Below are positions 18,660-26,531 of a DNA stretch of 49,829 nucleotides, in pieces (position 1 is the first letter of the stretch; the number at the start of each line of letters is the position of its first letter). Both the position numbers and the translations under genes were made by a program. Origin of the DNA: an uncultured bacterium (GTDB lineage: Bacteria; Verrucomicrobiota; Lentisphaeria; Oligosphaerales; Oligosphaeraceae); assembly GCA_902776645.1 (NCBI GenBank), contig CACYQT010000018.1, positions 1-49,829 on the forward strand, written 5' to 3'. The notes beneath the pieces are model-generated. The model had not been told where the DNA came from. It saw only the letters and a list, made by a program, of their open reading frames with translations, and made no database searches.

Positions 18660-18706
18660 GGGGAGGGCTGCGCTCCTGCGCGGCCAATGGTTAGTAGTGG
18701 TTAGTC
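18660..18706. repeat. Composite repeat: GC-rich palindromic core plus TTAGTGG-type heptamers
   Basis: GGGAGGGCTGCGCTCC at 18661-18676 followed by GCGCGGCC and a degenerate TTAGTAGTGGTTAGTC tail. The same composite occurs twice at 25392-25478 with only a few differences. The core can form a small hairpin. It occupies the space just upstream of the WecG-like start. Confidence 0.85.
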
Positions 18707-18757
18707 TTTTATCTGATGTCTCTCGTTGTACGTCGAACTGCGCAATGACTATTGCGC

Positions 18758-19993
18758 TTAGCTGTTTTCAACGAGAGACTTGTCAATGATGACATGCTTG
18801 CGTTTCAGATAGTTCTGTAGCGCTTTGATGTCCAGATCAAAGAAAGAAGTTGCGTTTTGATCGTTTGCAAGGAAGGCGGCGGCGACGCCCGCCGCCTCGC
18901 CTGTGACGGCGCATGTCGGAATGACGCGTGTGACGTCCCATGTGTCGCCGATGGAGGAAATGCAACGTCCTGCGGTGATGAGATTTGTGGTCTTCGTCGC
19001 TGCGATGGCGCGGAGGGGGATGCAGAAGATCGGGCCGGCCTTGCGCCAGTCGCCTGTCATGCCGAGCGTATCGTCGAACCAGCGGTGGTCGTCCGTGATG
19101 CGCAGTGTCACTTTTCCGGTTAGGCGGCGCGTCATGCGGTGCGTCGGCATGGTGGTCGTCATGATGGGATAGATATCGCTTTCGGGCTTGGCCTCGCGGC
19201 GTTTCTGAAGATCCAGCATGGAGAAATGGCGTGATTCCAAAACTTGCGCGGTGACATGATCGGCGGAATCGCCGCGGAACGTGCGGCCGTTCTCCGGGAA
19301 CGATTTCGTGGCGGAGAAACGCTGCGACCACGGGCAGAGCTTCGGCTGGCCGTCTTCGATGATGTAATACCAGCAGCTGCGGACGTTTCCGCCGATGGAG
19401 ACGGTCTTGTCGCCAGCCGCGTAGACGACATCCGCGTCGCCCGACGCATCGACGACCGCCTGCGTCAGCAACGCCTGCCGCCCGCCCTTCGATTCGACGA
19501 CGACGGCCTTGATGGCGTTGCCTTCCTTCAAAACGGTACAGAACCGCGTGTCGTAGTAGATTTTCACATGGTTCTTCAGGAGAAGCCGTTCCAGCTTGTA
19601 CATGAACGTGACGGGATTGAAGCCCGTCTGGTAGCGATGCTTTTTGCGTTCCTCCGCGTCGCCGCCCTTCGCCCAGCAGGCGGGAACCGGCCCGATGCGG
19701 AGGCCTGGACGCTCCTTCGGCTCGTCATCGACGGACAGCTTGATAAGCTCCTCGCAGATGCCGCCGGAGACCTGATGGCCCTTTCCGTCGCAGAGCGGCA
19801 GGTAGATGACGACGTTGCCGATGGTCGCCAGCCCGCCGAGCGCGCAGAATCTCTCCAGCAGGCAGACTTTGGAGCCCGCCCGTGCGGCGGCCAGCGCCGC
19901 CGACACGCCCGCGATGCCGCCGCCGACCACGACGACATCATATCTTCCAAGGACATCAATGTTTTTTGCAGGTTCGTAAATGGTGTTTTTCAT
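18758..19993 (-). CDS. FAD-dependent oxidoreductase (FAD_oxidored / glucose-inhibited-division-like fold)
   Basis: 411 residues. The Rossmann dinucleotide motif VVVGGGIAGVSAALAAARAG (about 21-40) is followed by an acidic ribose-binding residue (LLER). Later come the ALGGLATIGNV motif typical of the FAD_oxidored (PF12831) family, AVVDASGDADVVYAAGD, and a C-terminal FAD-closing GDTWDVTRVIPTCAVTGEA. No signal peptide is visible. Homologues are numerous in Lentisphaerota and related bacteria and mostly uncharacterised; the substrate cannot be assigned. The ribosome-binding site is weak (GGAATGAAC). It is the first gene of a possible minus-strand unit with the WecG-like gene, but the repeat element between them makes co-transcription uncertain. 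Confidence 0.87.
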   Translation of the reverse strand: MKNTIYEPAKNIDVLGRYDVVVVGGGIAGVSAALAAARAGSKVCLLERFCALGGLATIGNVVIYLPLCDGKGHQVSGGICEELIKLSVDDEPKERPGLRIGPVPACWAKGGDAEERKKHRYQTGFNPVTFMYKLERLLLKNHVKIYYDTRFCTVLKEGNAIKAVVVESKGGRQALLTQAVVDASGDADVVYAAGDKTVSIGGNVRSCWYYIIEDGQPKLCPWSQRFSATKSFPENGRTFRGDSADHVTAQVLESRHFSMLDLQKRREAKPESDIYPIMTTTMPTHRMTRRLTGKVTLRITDDHRWFDDTLGMTGDWRKAGPIFCIPLRAIAATKTTNLITAGRCISSIGDTWDVTRVIPTCAVTGEAAGVAAAFLANDQNATSFFDLDIKALQNYLKRKHVIIDKSLVENS

Positions 19994-20513
19994 AAATGTT
20001 CATTCCAGATGAAACCGGCTGGAGGCCGGTTGCGTCGCCGAGGGGAATCCGACGGTGTTTTTTCTTTCATTATAACAATTTACTCAGCCGAAGGGCTGAT
20101 TACAAGCCGGACGTCCTGAAAAACATGACATGGCCGGCTGGCGCGGGAGGCGGGCAATGTCTTCCAAAGTTCCCCTAGATTGGCAGGTGGCTTTTTTTGC
20201 TGAAGAAATTTTTATGTTGGCTATATTTCTCGCTTGACATTTCAAATGATCAATATAAATTACAAATAAAGAAAATACAATGGTCATGTCATGGCGCAGC
20301 CAATTTTGTGACTAATGAATGGCTTTTATCAATGAACAGCAGAGGATCTGTAGAAAATATTATTGATGCAGTGATTCATCCTAACTGGGAAAAAATAGTA
20401 ATGAATCATTGATTATTTACCTTTTATTAGGTGAATATATTATATGTGGTTTTACTAATTACAGAAAAGATATTTTTAATGCTACTTATATATAAAAAAT
20501 TTATCATTAAAAC
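19994..20513. other. Gene-poor spacer with small palindromes and a GC-to-AT transition
   Basis: No supported gene. The first 180 bases are GC-rich and hold short palindromes (AACCGGC/GCCGGTT at 20013-20031, and CAGCC/GGCTG near 20090). After about 20200 the sequence turns AT-rich and stays so through the following gene. A 71-codon open frame at 20197-20412 lacks a ribosome-binding site and recognisable similarity; it could be a decayed gene fragment. A TTGACA at 20234 is followed by TATAAA after only 14 bases, a poor promoter. Confidence 0.6.
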
Positions 20514-21464
20514 ATGAATAAAAAATATATACTTCTGATATTTGCAATGAATTTACTTGTAGTATCTTCATATGGAAAAGAAAATGATTTAAAGAATGAC
20601 TATTTAATGCAAAGATTTCTAACTTTGGAAGACTTTAACATTATCATAAAAACTGAAAAAGAAATATATAGTTCTGGTGAGCCAATAATACTTAAAGTTT
20701 CAATATGCAATCTTACAGATACGATCAAAGAAGTTGTTTTGAGTAATATAGCAATGTACAATTTTAAGATCAACATTAAAAAGCATCCGGATAAATTGGG
20801 AAAAAGGTTTATTGATGAAAACAATTTATATTTTACTGACCATAACCATTATGGTTCTAATATGACAGGATATTGTAAGAATAAAAGATTTTTTGAAAAT
20901 ATTCGTCCTTATTATATAGCTCCAAAGAAAAGTATTTCAATGGAAATTCTTTTGAATCTTTGGTTTGACTTGTCAGAATCAATTGGAGATTATGAAATAA
21001 ATGTGTCATTTGATGCCATGAAATTTGGGATTCCAATGGTGGAAGAACGAGAAATACCGAAATTGATAATCAATAAATCAACAAATTTCAAAATAATTGA
21101 AAATAGAATCCCGTCAATATCCAGTATTTGTGTAAGTGAAATGATAAACTTATTTGGAGATGATAAGACATTAGACTATCTTTGCTTTGAAGCAGAAGAT
21201 GCTATCATGATATTGAAGAAACAGGATATATCAGAATTTATTCAAATAAAAGAATTAAACAGATTAAAGAAAATTGTAAACACGTTGGAACATTTTATAC
21301 ATATAAAAGCACGAGAAGAGCAAGGAGATAAAATGAAAATTTATGGGAAAATGAGTAATATAATAAGACATAAGCAAGAATCTATAGCAGATGATAAAGA
21401 AACATTTCAAAATATAGAGCAATTTATCCATGATTGTAGAATAAAATTACAGAACTCCCATTGA
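20514..21464 (+). CDS. AT-rich exported protein, paralogue of the next gene
   Basis: 316 residues. An N-terminal hydrophobic signal segment (MNKKYILLIFAMNLLVVSS) predicts export or anchoring. Residues about 45-75 (IIIKTEKEIYSSGEPIILKV followed by an Asn-containing strand) resemble the Ig-like strands of BsuPI-type or similar beta-sandwich domains. The C-terminal third is helical and Glu/Lys-rich. The same order, with alignable blocks, is found in the following protein, so the two are tandem paralogues. G+C is about 25-30% by eye against about 47% in the neighbour. No Shine-Dalgarno sequence precedes the ATG. The stop is one base from the next ATG, so translation is probably coupled. The function is unknown. 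Confidence 0.78.
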   Translation: MNKKYILLIFAMNLLVVSSYGKENDLKNDYLMQRFLTLEDFNIIIKTEKEIYSSGEPIILKVSICNLTDTIKEVVLSNIAMYNFKINIKKHPDKLGKRFIDENNLYFTDHNHYGSNMTGYCKNKRFFENIRPYYIAPKKSISMEILLNLWFDLSESIGDYEINVSFDAMKFGIPMVEEREIPKLIINKSTNFKIIENRIPSISSICVSEMINLFGDDKTLDYLCFEAEDAIMILKKQDISEFIQIKELNRLKKIVNTLEHFIHIKAREEQGDKMKIYGKMSNIIRHKQESIADDKETFQNIEQFIHDCRIKLQNSH

Positions 21465-21465
21465 T

Positions 21466-22326
21466 ATGCTGTTAATATTTAAATCCATTTTAATTGTGCT
21501 ATTCCTTGTCTCCAATGTTCAAGGACAAAAAGCAAACGAGGAAGTAAATCAATATCATCCGACGATATCCCCGGATGACATTGAAATGACTATTGAAACG
21601 GATAAAAGGAGTTATTTTCCCAATGAACCGATTGTGCTGGCGATCACTTTACGGAACAAGACGGGCAGGCAACTTGATTTCATGCATGATGCAAACAGGC
21701 TGCACACTTGTGAAATCACCGTTCTTGATCCGTATCGCGAGGAGAAGCACATAGAATTCGGAAAAGACAAAGCCAATGGTTTTACCATACCGGAACATGA
21801 GCCGACGCCTGTTCCCAAGACAAAATACGGCGATCCGAGCGTCCATGCAAGAGGCAGTCTTCGTCCCAACTGGATTCCTCCCCATGGCAGGGACATTTTC
21901 AGCGTCTCGCTGAGCCGGATGTTTGACTTGAGCTACCCATCAGGCATTTATACAGTAAAAGTGCGTTATGACAATCATTACGGCATAAAGCCAAATCATG
22001 TCTTTGAACAGACAACAACGTTCAAGATACGGGACGCATCTTCTCTCTCATCGATGGCATTGATGGGAGAGAATCTGTCCCGGATAATTGGCAAGACGAG
22101 AGCCATAGACCTGCTTTCCTCAGAAGCGGAAGCCATCATGGACAGATTGGAGACTTTGGAAGATTCCGGACGCTGGGACGATCCGGATTATTCCAGATTG
22201 ATGGCGCTATTGGAAAGTCTTGGCTATTTGTTTCATACGGATGAACTTCGGTATATGGCTTTGCACAACGCATGGACACTGGATGATTTTCGGAAATTCA
22301 TCGGAAAATACAAAAATAAAGAATGA
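21466..22326 (+). CDS. Exported hypothetical protein, second of a tandem paralogous pair
   Basis: 286 residues with a signal peptide (about 1-20, ending VQG). Residues about 40-70 contain MTIETDKRSYFPNEPIVLAI then a strand with Asn-Lys-Thr, the counterpart of the block in the preceding protein. A proline-rich stretch (HEPTPVPKTKYGDP) and a Tyr/Val-rich strand (SGIYTVKVRYDNHYG) complete a predicted beta-sandwich. The C-terminus (SEAEAIMDRLETLEDSGRWD) is helical and aligns with FEAEDAIMILKKQ in the upstream protein. The ATG lies one base after the upstream stop. I recognise no named family with confidence; the N-terminal part may be an intracellular-proteinase-inhibitor (BsuPI)-like Ig fold, which is a weak guess. 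Confidence 0.8.
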   Translation: MLLIFKSILIVLFLVSNVQGQKANEEVNQYHPTISPDDIEMTIETDKRSYFPNEPIVLAITLRNKTGRQLDFMHDANRLHTCEITVLDPYREEKHIEFGKDKANGFTIPEHEPTPVPKTKYGDPSVHARGSLRPNWIPPHGRDIFSVSLSRMFDLSYPSGIYTVKVRYDNHYGIKPNHVFEQTTTFKIRDASSLSSMALMGENLSRIIGKTRAIDLLSSEAEAIMDRLETLEDSGRWDDPDYSRLMALLESLGYLFHTDELRYMALHNAWTLDDFRKFIGKYKNKE

Positions 22327-22392
22327 CATGCCGTGGAACGTATGTCTAGAGTGAAAACATGTCCTTCTGTCGCGCCATGATGGAGGACAATG

Positions 22393-22430
22393 TCGGCACC
22401 ATGCTCCATATACGTCGGGCATGGTGCCGA
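22393..22430. terminator. Hairpin between convergent genes
   Basis: A perfect 12-bp stem (22393-22404 with 22419-22430) with a 14-base loop lies between the plus-strand paralogue pair and the minus-strand sialidase-like gene. The T-tract is short on both sides, so termination may be modest. Confidence 0.6.
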
Positions 22431-22442
22431 TTCTGAATTCCG

Positions 22443-23516
22443 TCAAAGGCTCCAGCGGGTCCAGAGGAGGGAGGTTTTCTCGCCGGCGTTGGCCTGCTGG
22501 TAATAAATGGTCAGGATGTCGCCGTTAGGCAGTTCGACGGAGGCGGGATAGCCAAGGTCGCCGCTGGGGGCGTCGTCACGGAGGATGATCTCGTCGCTCC
22601 ACGTCTTGCCGCCGTCGCGGGAGACCTTTGCGCGTTCGCCAAAGGGGGCGCTGCGGTAGCCATAGACCATGACGATGGCGCCGGAGGAATGTTTCAGGAG
22701 ATGGGGCGGGGAGCCCGCAGCGCCGATGGATTCCATGACGGACCATGTCTTGCCGCCGTCCGTCGAGCGGGTGACCATCGATGTGAAAGGATTGTGGACG
22801 CGGATTGCGCCGAGCAGCGTTCCGTCGTCCAGTTCGACGATATGCGGCTCATGGCATTCGTCGTTGACGACGCCGTCTGGCAGGGGGACGGTTCCGAGCA
22901 GCGTCCAATTCTGGCCTTCGTCGTAGGAGACGGCGGCCTGGATGGGCGTGTTGTGTTTGTGGAGCGTCTTGATGCCATTGACGTCCAGATCCCACTTCTT
23001 TCCGAGATAGAACCAGCCGCCGTCCTTCAGGACGATGAAGCCATGCGGCGTGTTGACAGGGGCCTGGAAGGGCTCGCCCCAATATTCGCCGTCCGGGCTG
23101 ACGCGGATCCACGAGCCGATATAGCGGTTGATCATGCCGTCGGTCCATGTGTCCATGACGGCCCCCATCTCCTTGCGGGCGGCGTCCCATCCCGTCTGCG
23201 GGTTCCTGAACTGCTGGTAGTAGAAGATGGTGTTGGATGTAAACCACGTCAGCGCAAGTCGTTGTCCGCCAAGGGAGATGACGCCTGCGTCACGGTCGTC
23301 CAGCGGCGTGTTGTTGACGACGGCCGGCGCGGACCATGTGGCGCCGTCGTCATGGCTTTTGCAGACGATGGTACGGCCCCATGGGCAGACATGCTGGTTG
23401 CGGAAGCCGGAGGCGGCCACAACCAGCGTCCCGTCGTCCTGCCTGGCGATGGACGGCCAGCCGAAATAGCCGAATTTTTCCTTCGGCATGGAACAAATGA
23501 CGCCTGACGTTTTCAT
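22443..23516 (-). CDS. Sialidase-fold (BNR/Asp-box) protein
   Basis: 357 residues; the start ATG follows AAAGGAGATAAACAGT. At least five Asp-box motifs (S-x-D-x-G-x-x-W) or close variants are present: SHDDGATW (54-61), SPDGEYWG, SYDEGQNW, STDGGKTW and SRDGGKTW. This marks a six-bladed beta-propeller of the exo-alpha-sialidase superfamily. An early Arg-Gln-Asp-Asp-Gly segment (SIARQDDGTLVV) matches the family's first blade. There is no signal peptide, so the protein acts in the cytoplasm unless exported by another route. Many such proteins in gut bacteria are sialidase-family hydrolases or non-catalytic relatives; the substrate cannot be read here. The gene diverges from the TPR/coiled-coil gene. 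Confidence 0.88.
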   Translation of the reverse strand: MKTSGVICSMPKEKFGYFGWPSIARQDDGTLVVAASGFRNQHVCPWGRTIVCKSHDDGATWSAPAVVNNTPLDDRDAGVISLGGQRLALTWFTSNTIFYYQQFRNPQTGWDAARKEMGAVMDTWTDGMINRYIGSWIRVSPDGEYWGEPFQAPVNTPHGFIVLKDGGWFYLGKKWDLDVNGIKTLHKHNTPIQAAVSYDEGQNWTLLGTVPLPDGVVNDECHEPHIVELDDGTLLGAIRVHNPFTSMVTRSTDGGKTWSVMESIGAAGSPPHLLKHSSGAIVMVYGYRSAPFGERAKVSRDGGKTWSDEIILRDDAPSGDLGYPASVELPNGDILTIYYQQANAGEKTSLLWTRWSL

Positions 23517-23589
23517 ACTGTTTATCTCCTTTTGATTGAAAAATCAGCGAGTTGACGGTGGTTTTGGTGGATTTACGCCAAATACATTG

Positions 23590-23595
23590 TATAAT
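23590..23595 (+). promoter_or_regulatory. Candidate -10 box for the TPR/LptE gene cluster
   Basis: A perfect TATAAT lies 45 bases before the ATG of the TPR gene in the divergent spacer. No good -35 box sits at 16-18 bases (TTGACG at 23552 is too far), so the assignment is tentative. Confidence 0.3.
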
Positions 23596-23639
23596 AACAT
23601 ACTTTTGACATTTGGCTAATAACTGAACAGGGTTTGCAG

Positions 23640-25364
23640 ATGAAAAATACACATTGGATGATCGTTTTGTTGATCGCGGCGTTGGCGACGGCCATGCCGT
23701 GGAATGTTTTTGCGGCAGGCGGCGAAGAGGACGAACTGTCTGGCTTCGCGTTGTTTGAGAAGCTTCGCGCAATGAAATTGGAGGCGCAGGCGGCGATGGT
23801 CAAAGAGGACTATGTCGAAGCCGCCAAGATCTACCGCCGGATGGCGCGGTATGAGAAGAACCGCGCGCGCAGTGCGGCGTATTTGCTACGCGGCGCGGAC
23901 TGCCTGATGCAGGCGAAAAAGGGCCACCGGGCGTTGGAGGAATATACGAACCTGCTGGAGAACTACCCGCTGTATGTCCCATATGAACATGTGGTCGAAC
24001 AACTTAGGCAGCTGGCCGAATGGTTCATCGTCGGCGACGGCACGTTCCTTGGTATTAAGGACAAAGACACTGGCATTCAGATTTATGAATTGATCATCCG
24101 CGAGGCGCCCGCCGTGCAGGTGACGTTGAAAGACCGTCTTCGTCTGGCGGAGCTGCTGGATGGCAGCGGCCGCGGCGAAGAGGCGGTTGTCGTCTATCAG
24201 GCGATTCTGCGGCAGGAGCCCGGCAACTGGGACGTTCGCGCCAAATTGGCGTTGCTTTTCCTGAAGCTGAGCAAAAACGGCGACGGCGACGGCGCGAAGC
24301 TGCGGGCGGCTGTCCGCGAAGCGAATATCGTCCTTCAGAGCAATCCGGACAATCCGCTGGCCAAAGAACTGAAACGGCTCTGCCGTGACGCGGAGGCCGA
24401 AGAGGCGAATCGCCTTCTGAAAAACGGCGAGTTTTATCTTCTGCCCGCGCATCGCCGTCCATCTGCGGCCCGCCGCTACATGCATGACGTCATCATGAAA
24501 TATCCGGATTCGAACGCCGCCAAGGAGGCCCGCCGTCTTCTGAAGACCAATCCGGATTTGCGCGCATTGGAGGAGCAGAACGCGAAGGGCATTGTCATTC
24601 CGGCGAAAGAACCGCCCAAACCTGCGCCGCCAACGAGACCTGTGATAACGGTCCAGCCCAAGCCCGCGCCGTCGAAACCCACGCCAACAGTCCAGCCAAA
24701 ACCTGTTCCTGCTCCGAAGCAGGATCCGAAGGCTTTGGAACGTGAAAAAGCAAGAATGGAAGCTGAACGCATCCGTTTGGAAAAAGAGCGGAAGGAACGG
24801 GAGGAAGTTGAAAAGGCGAAGCGGTTGAAAGAAGAGGAAAAGAAGCGGCAGGAGGCTGAAAAGCGCATGGAGAAAATGCGCAAGTCAGAAGAGGAGGAAC
24901 GTCGAAAAGCTGCAGAGAAAGCCGCCAAACTGAAGGTGGAACGTGAAAAGGAAGAAGCTCGCCAGCGTGAGAAGGAGGAGAAGACGCGTCAGAAACGTCT
25001 TGAGGAAGAACGGAAGGAACGCCAGAAGCAAGAGCAGAAACGTCAGGAGGAGCTCCGTCGTGAGGCGGACAAAAACGCCAGGCAGCGTGCCAGACAGGAG
25101 GATGAGGAACGTTCGCGCATAGAGAAGGCCCGTCAGCAGGCCGAAGGGAAGGTGCTGGAGTCAAGCGGTCAGGCGAAGCCGGGCGAGCATGTCCATCTGG
25201 TCTTGCAGGACAGGAAGAAGCAGGAGGAGGCGCGCCGCGAGGCGGAGGAAGAGCTGAAGCGGATCCGTGAACGCAACGCGCGGATGCTGAAGAACGATCC
25301 GAAGCTTCTTGAGGAGGAGCAGAAACGTCTGAAGGATCTGATGGAAAAGAACCGCAAGCGTTAA
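23640..25364 (+). CDS. BamD-like TPR protein with long charged coiled-coil tail
   Basis: 574 residues from the ATG at 23640 (a TTG two codons upstream is less likely). A signal peptide ends near residue 25 (NVFA-A). Residues about 35-315 form tetratricopeptide helices (EDYVEAAKIYRRMARYEKN, KGHRALEEYTNLLENYP, GRGEEAVVVYQAILRQEPG, RYMHDVIMKYPDSNAAKEA), the pattern of YfiO/BamD and related periplasmic scaffolds. A proline-rich linker (about 318-367) leads to roughly 190 residues of Glu/Lys/Arg-rich coiled coil, then a short basic end. BamD proteins serve outer-membrane protein assembly, and the next gene is LptE-like, which supports an envelope role. However, there is no lipobox and the coiled-coil extension is not typical, so a TolA/YbgF-like bridging function is an alternative. 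Confidence 0.8.
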   Translation: MKNTHWMIVLLIAALATAMPWNVFAAGGEEDELSGFALFEKLRAMKLEAQAAMVKEDYVEAAKIYRRMARYEKNRARSAAYLLRGADCLMQAKKGHRALEEYTNLLENYPLYVPYEHVVEQLRQLAEWFIVGDGTFLGIKDKDTGIQIYELIIREAPAVQVTLKDRLRLAELLDGSGRGEEAVVVYQAILRQEPGNWDVRAKLALLFLKLSKNGDGDGAKLRAAVREANIVLQSNPDNPLAKELKRLCRDAEAEEANRLLKNGEFYLLPAHRRPSAARRYMHDVIMKYPDSNAAKEARRLLKTNPDLRALEEQNAKGIVIPAKEPPKPAPPTRPVITVQPKPAPSKPTPTVQPKPVPAPKQDPKALEREKARMEAERIRLEKERKEREEVEKAKRLKEEEKKRQEAEKRMEKMRKSEEEERRKAAEKAAKLKVEREKEEARQREKEEKTRQKRLEEERKERQKQEQKRQEELRREADKNARQRARQEDEERSRIEKARQQAEGKVLESSGQAKPGEHVHLVLQDRKKQEEARREAEEELKRIRERNARMLKNDPKLLEEEQKRLKDLMEKNRKR

Positions 25365-25486
25365 TTAGTGGTTAGTGGTTAGTGGTTAGTGGGGAGGGCT
25401 GCGCTCCAGCGCGGCCGGTGGTCAGTGGTTAGTCGGGAGGGCTGCGCTCCAGCGCGGCCGGTGGTCAGTGGTAAGTGATTAGTGAT
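25365..25486. repeat. TTAGTGG heptamer array and two copies of a 43-bp composite repeat
   Basis: Four perfect TTAGTGG units (25365-25392) begin on the base after the TAA stop of the TPR gene. They lead into two tandem composites at 25392-25429 and 25435-25472 (identical over 38 bp, period 43), each with the GGGAGGGCTGCGCTCC core. A degenerate heptamer tail runs to about 25486. The block fills almost the whole spacer before the LptE-like start. Confidence 0.92.
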
Positions 25487-25493
25487 CGGAAAT

Positions 25494-26030
25494 ATGAAAA
25501 GAATATTGATTGCATTGACTAGTCTTCTGGTGATGGCCGGCTGCTATCATGTCGGCGTGCCCGGCGGTCGTTCGGTCGCGTTTGACGAAGTCGTCCTGAC
25601 GAACAAGACCCATGAGCCTTCGTTGGCGCGCCAATTCGACATGGCTTTCAAGGAGCAGGTCAGCGTGACGCCCGGCGTCCACGGCCGGGCGGCCAAAAAC
25701 GACATCCATTATAATTTGGATATTGAACTGGTGTCTGTCCGCAACCTGTCCATCGCCCGCGCGGAAGTGCGGGACAAGAAGAGCCGCGACGACAAGAACC
25801 AGGCCTACCAGACGGTTCTGAACCGCGTGGAGCTGACCGTGAAGGTGAAAGCGTACAATCTTGACCAGCCTGTCCATCCGGACAATCCCACATACGAGCA
25901 TACGTTCATCGGGCAGGGGGACATCCCGCGCATGCATGACCGCGAAATCCCCCTGCAGGCCGCCTACAGGCAGGCCACCGATGACGCCGCCCGCCAGATC
26001 ATCGCCGCCATAGCTGAACTGACACCTTGA
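25494..26030 (+). CDS. lptE: LptE-like LPS-assembly lipoprotein
   Basis: 178 residues from the ATG at 25494. The signal peptide ends in a lipobox (LVMAGC, Cys17), predicting an outer-membrane lipoprotein. After it, SVAFDEVVLTNKTHEPSLAR matches the LptE family's opening strand and its N-(R/K)-T-x-E-P motif, followed by a helix and a strand series (IHYNLDIELVSVRNLS, VELTVKVKAYNL). LptE plugs the LptD barrel and assists delivery of LPS to the cell surface. The gene follows the BamD-like gene, an arrangement that makes envelope-assembly sense, and ends 5 bases before ispF. A repeat array sits in its leader and the Shine-Dalgarno sequence is weak (CGGA close to the ATG), so translation may be low or dependent on read-through. 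Confidence 0.65.
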   Translation: MKRILIALTSLLVMAGCYHVGVPGGRSVAFDEVVLTNKTHEPSLARQFDMAFKEQVSVTPGVHGRAAKNDIHYNLDIELVSVRNLSIARAEVRDKKSRDDKNQAYQTVLNRVELTVKVKAYNLDQPVHPDNPTYEHTFIGQGDIPRMHDREIPLQAAYRQATDDAARQIIAAIAELTP

Positions 26031-26035
26031 TAAAC

Positions 26036-26518
26036 ATGGATTTGCGCATAGGACAAGGGTATGACATCCACCGCTTGGCGGAAGGCCGTGAGCTTTGGCT
26101 CGGCGGTATCCGCATCGCGTCGCCTGTGGGCTTGGTGGGGCATTCGGACGCCGATGCCCTGCTGCATGCCGTCATTGACGCCGTGCTGGGCGCATTGGCG
26201 TTGGGCGACATCGGCGGGTGGTTTCCGGATACGGACGAAACATGGCGCGGCGCGGACAGCAAGATGTTGCTGCGGCGAGTCTTGGAAGATGAACGTGTCG
26301 CGCCGTGGCGTCTGGTCAATCTGGACTGCACGATCATCGCGGAACGTCCGAAGCTAATGGCCCACAAGGAGGCGATTCGCTCTTCTTTGGCGGCTCTTTT
26401 GGGATGTGACGTGAGTTGCGTTTCCGTGAAGGCGAAGACGCATGAAAAGTTGGATTCGCTGGGCGCGGGGGAAGCGCTGTCCGCCATCGCCGTCGTCCTG
26501 CTTGAAAAGAAGGGCTGA
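26036..26518 (+). CDS. ispF: 2-C-methyl-D-erythritol 2,4-cyclodiphosphate synthase
   Basis: 160 residues, the usual length. IspF converts CDP-methylerythritol 2-phosphate to the cyclic diphosphate with loss of CMP in the MEP isoprenoid pathway, as a cytoplasmic homotrimer. Metal ligands are visible: D10-x-H12 in GQGYDIHRL and H44 in GHSDADALLHA. The conserved GDIGGWFPDTD segment and the C-terminal VKAKTHEKLDSLG-G-E motif are also present. The ATG at 26036 is preferred over a TTG overlapping the lptE stop; it lies 5 bases after lptE and has no clear Shine-Dalgarno sequence, suggesting coupling. No other MEP gene is in the window. Confidence 0.96.
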   Translation: MDLRIGQGYDIHRLAEGRELWLGGIRIASPVGLVGHSDADALLHAVIDAVLGALALGDIGGWFPDTDETWRGADSKMLLRRVLEDERVAPWRLVNLDCTIIAERPKLMAHKEAIRSSLAALLGCDVSCVSVKAKTHEKLDSLGAGEALSAIAVVLLEKKG

Positions 26519-26531
26519 TGATGTCGTCGTG

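Noticed and set aside
20234..20259. TTGACA followed by TATAAA as a promoter for the AT-rich gene pair
   Set aside because: The spacer is 14 bases and the start codon is 255 bases away; AT-rich DNA yields such matches by chance.
20197..20412. 71-codon frame with a readable C-terminal stretch
   Set aside because: No Shine-Dalgarno sequence, no recognised similarity, and an N-terminus made of AT-rich spacer. It may be a gene relic, but that cannot be shown.
25365..25486. Possible CRISPR array
   Set aside because: Units are 7 bp and directly tandem, the 43-bp copies have no unique spacers, and no cas gene is present.
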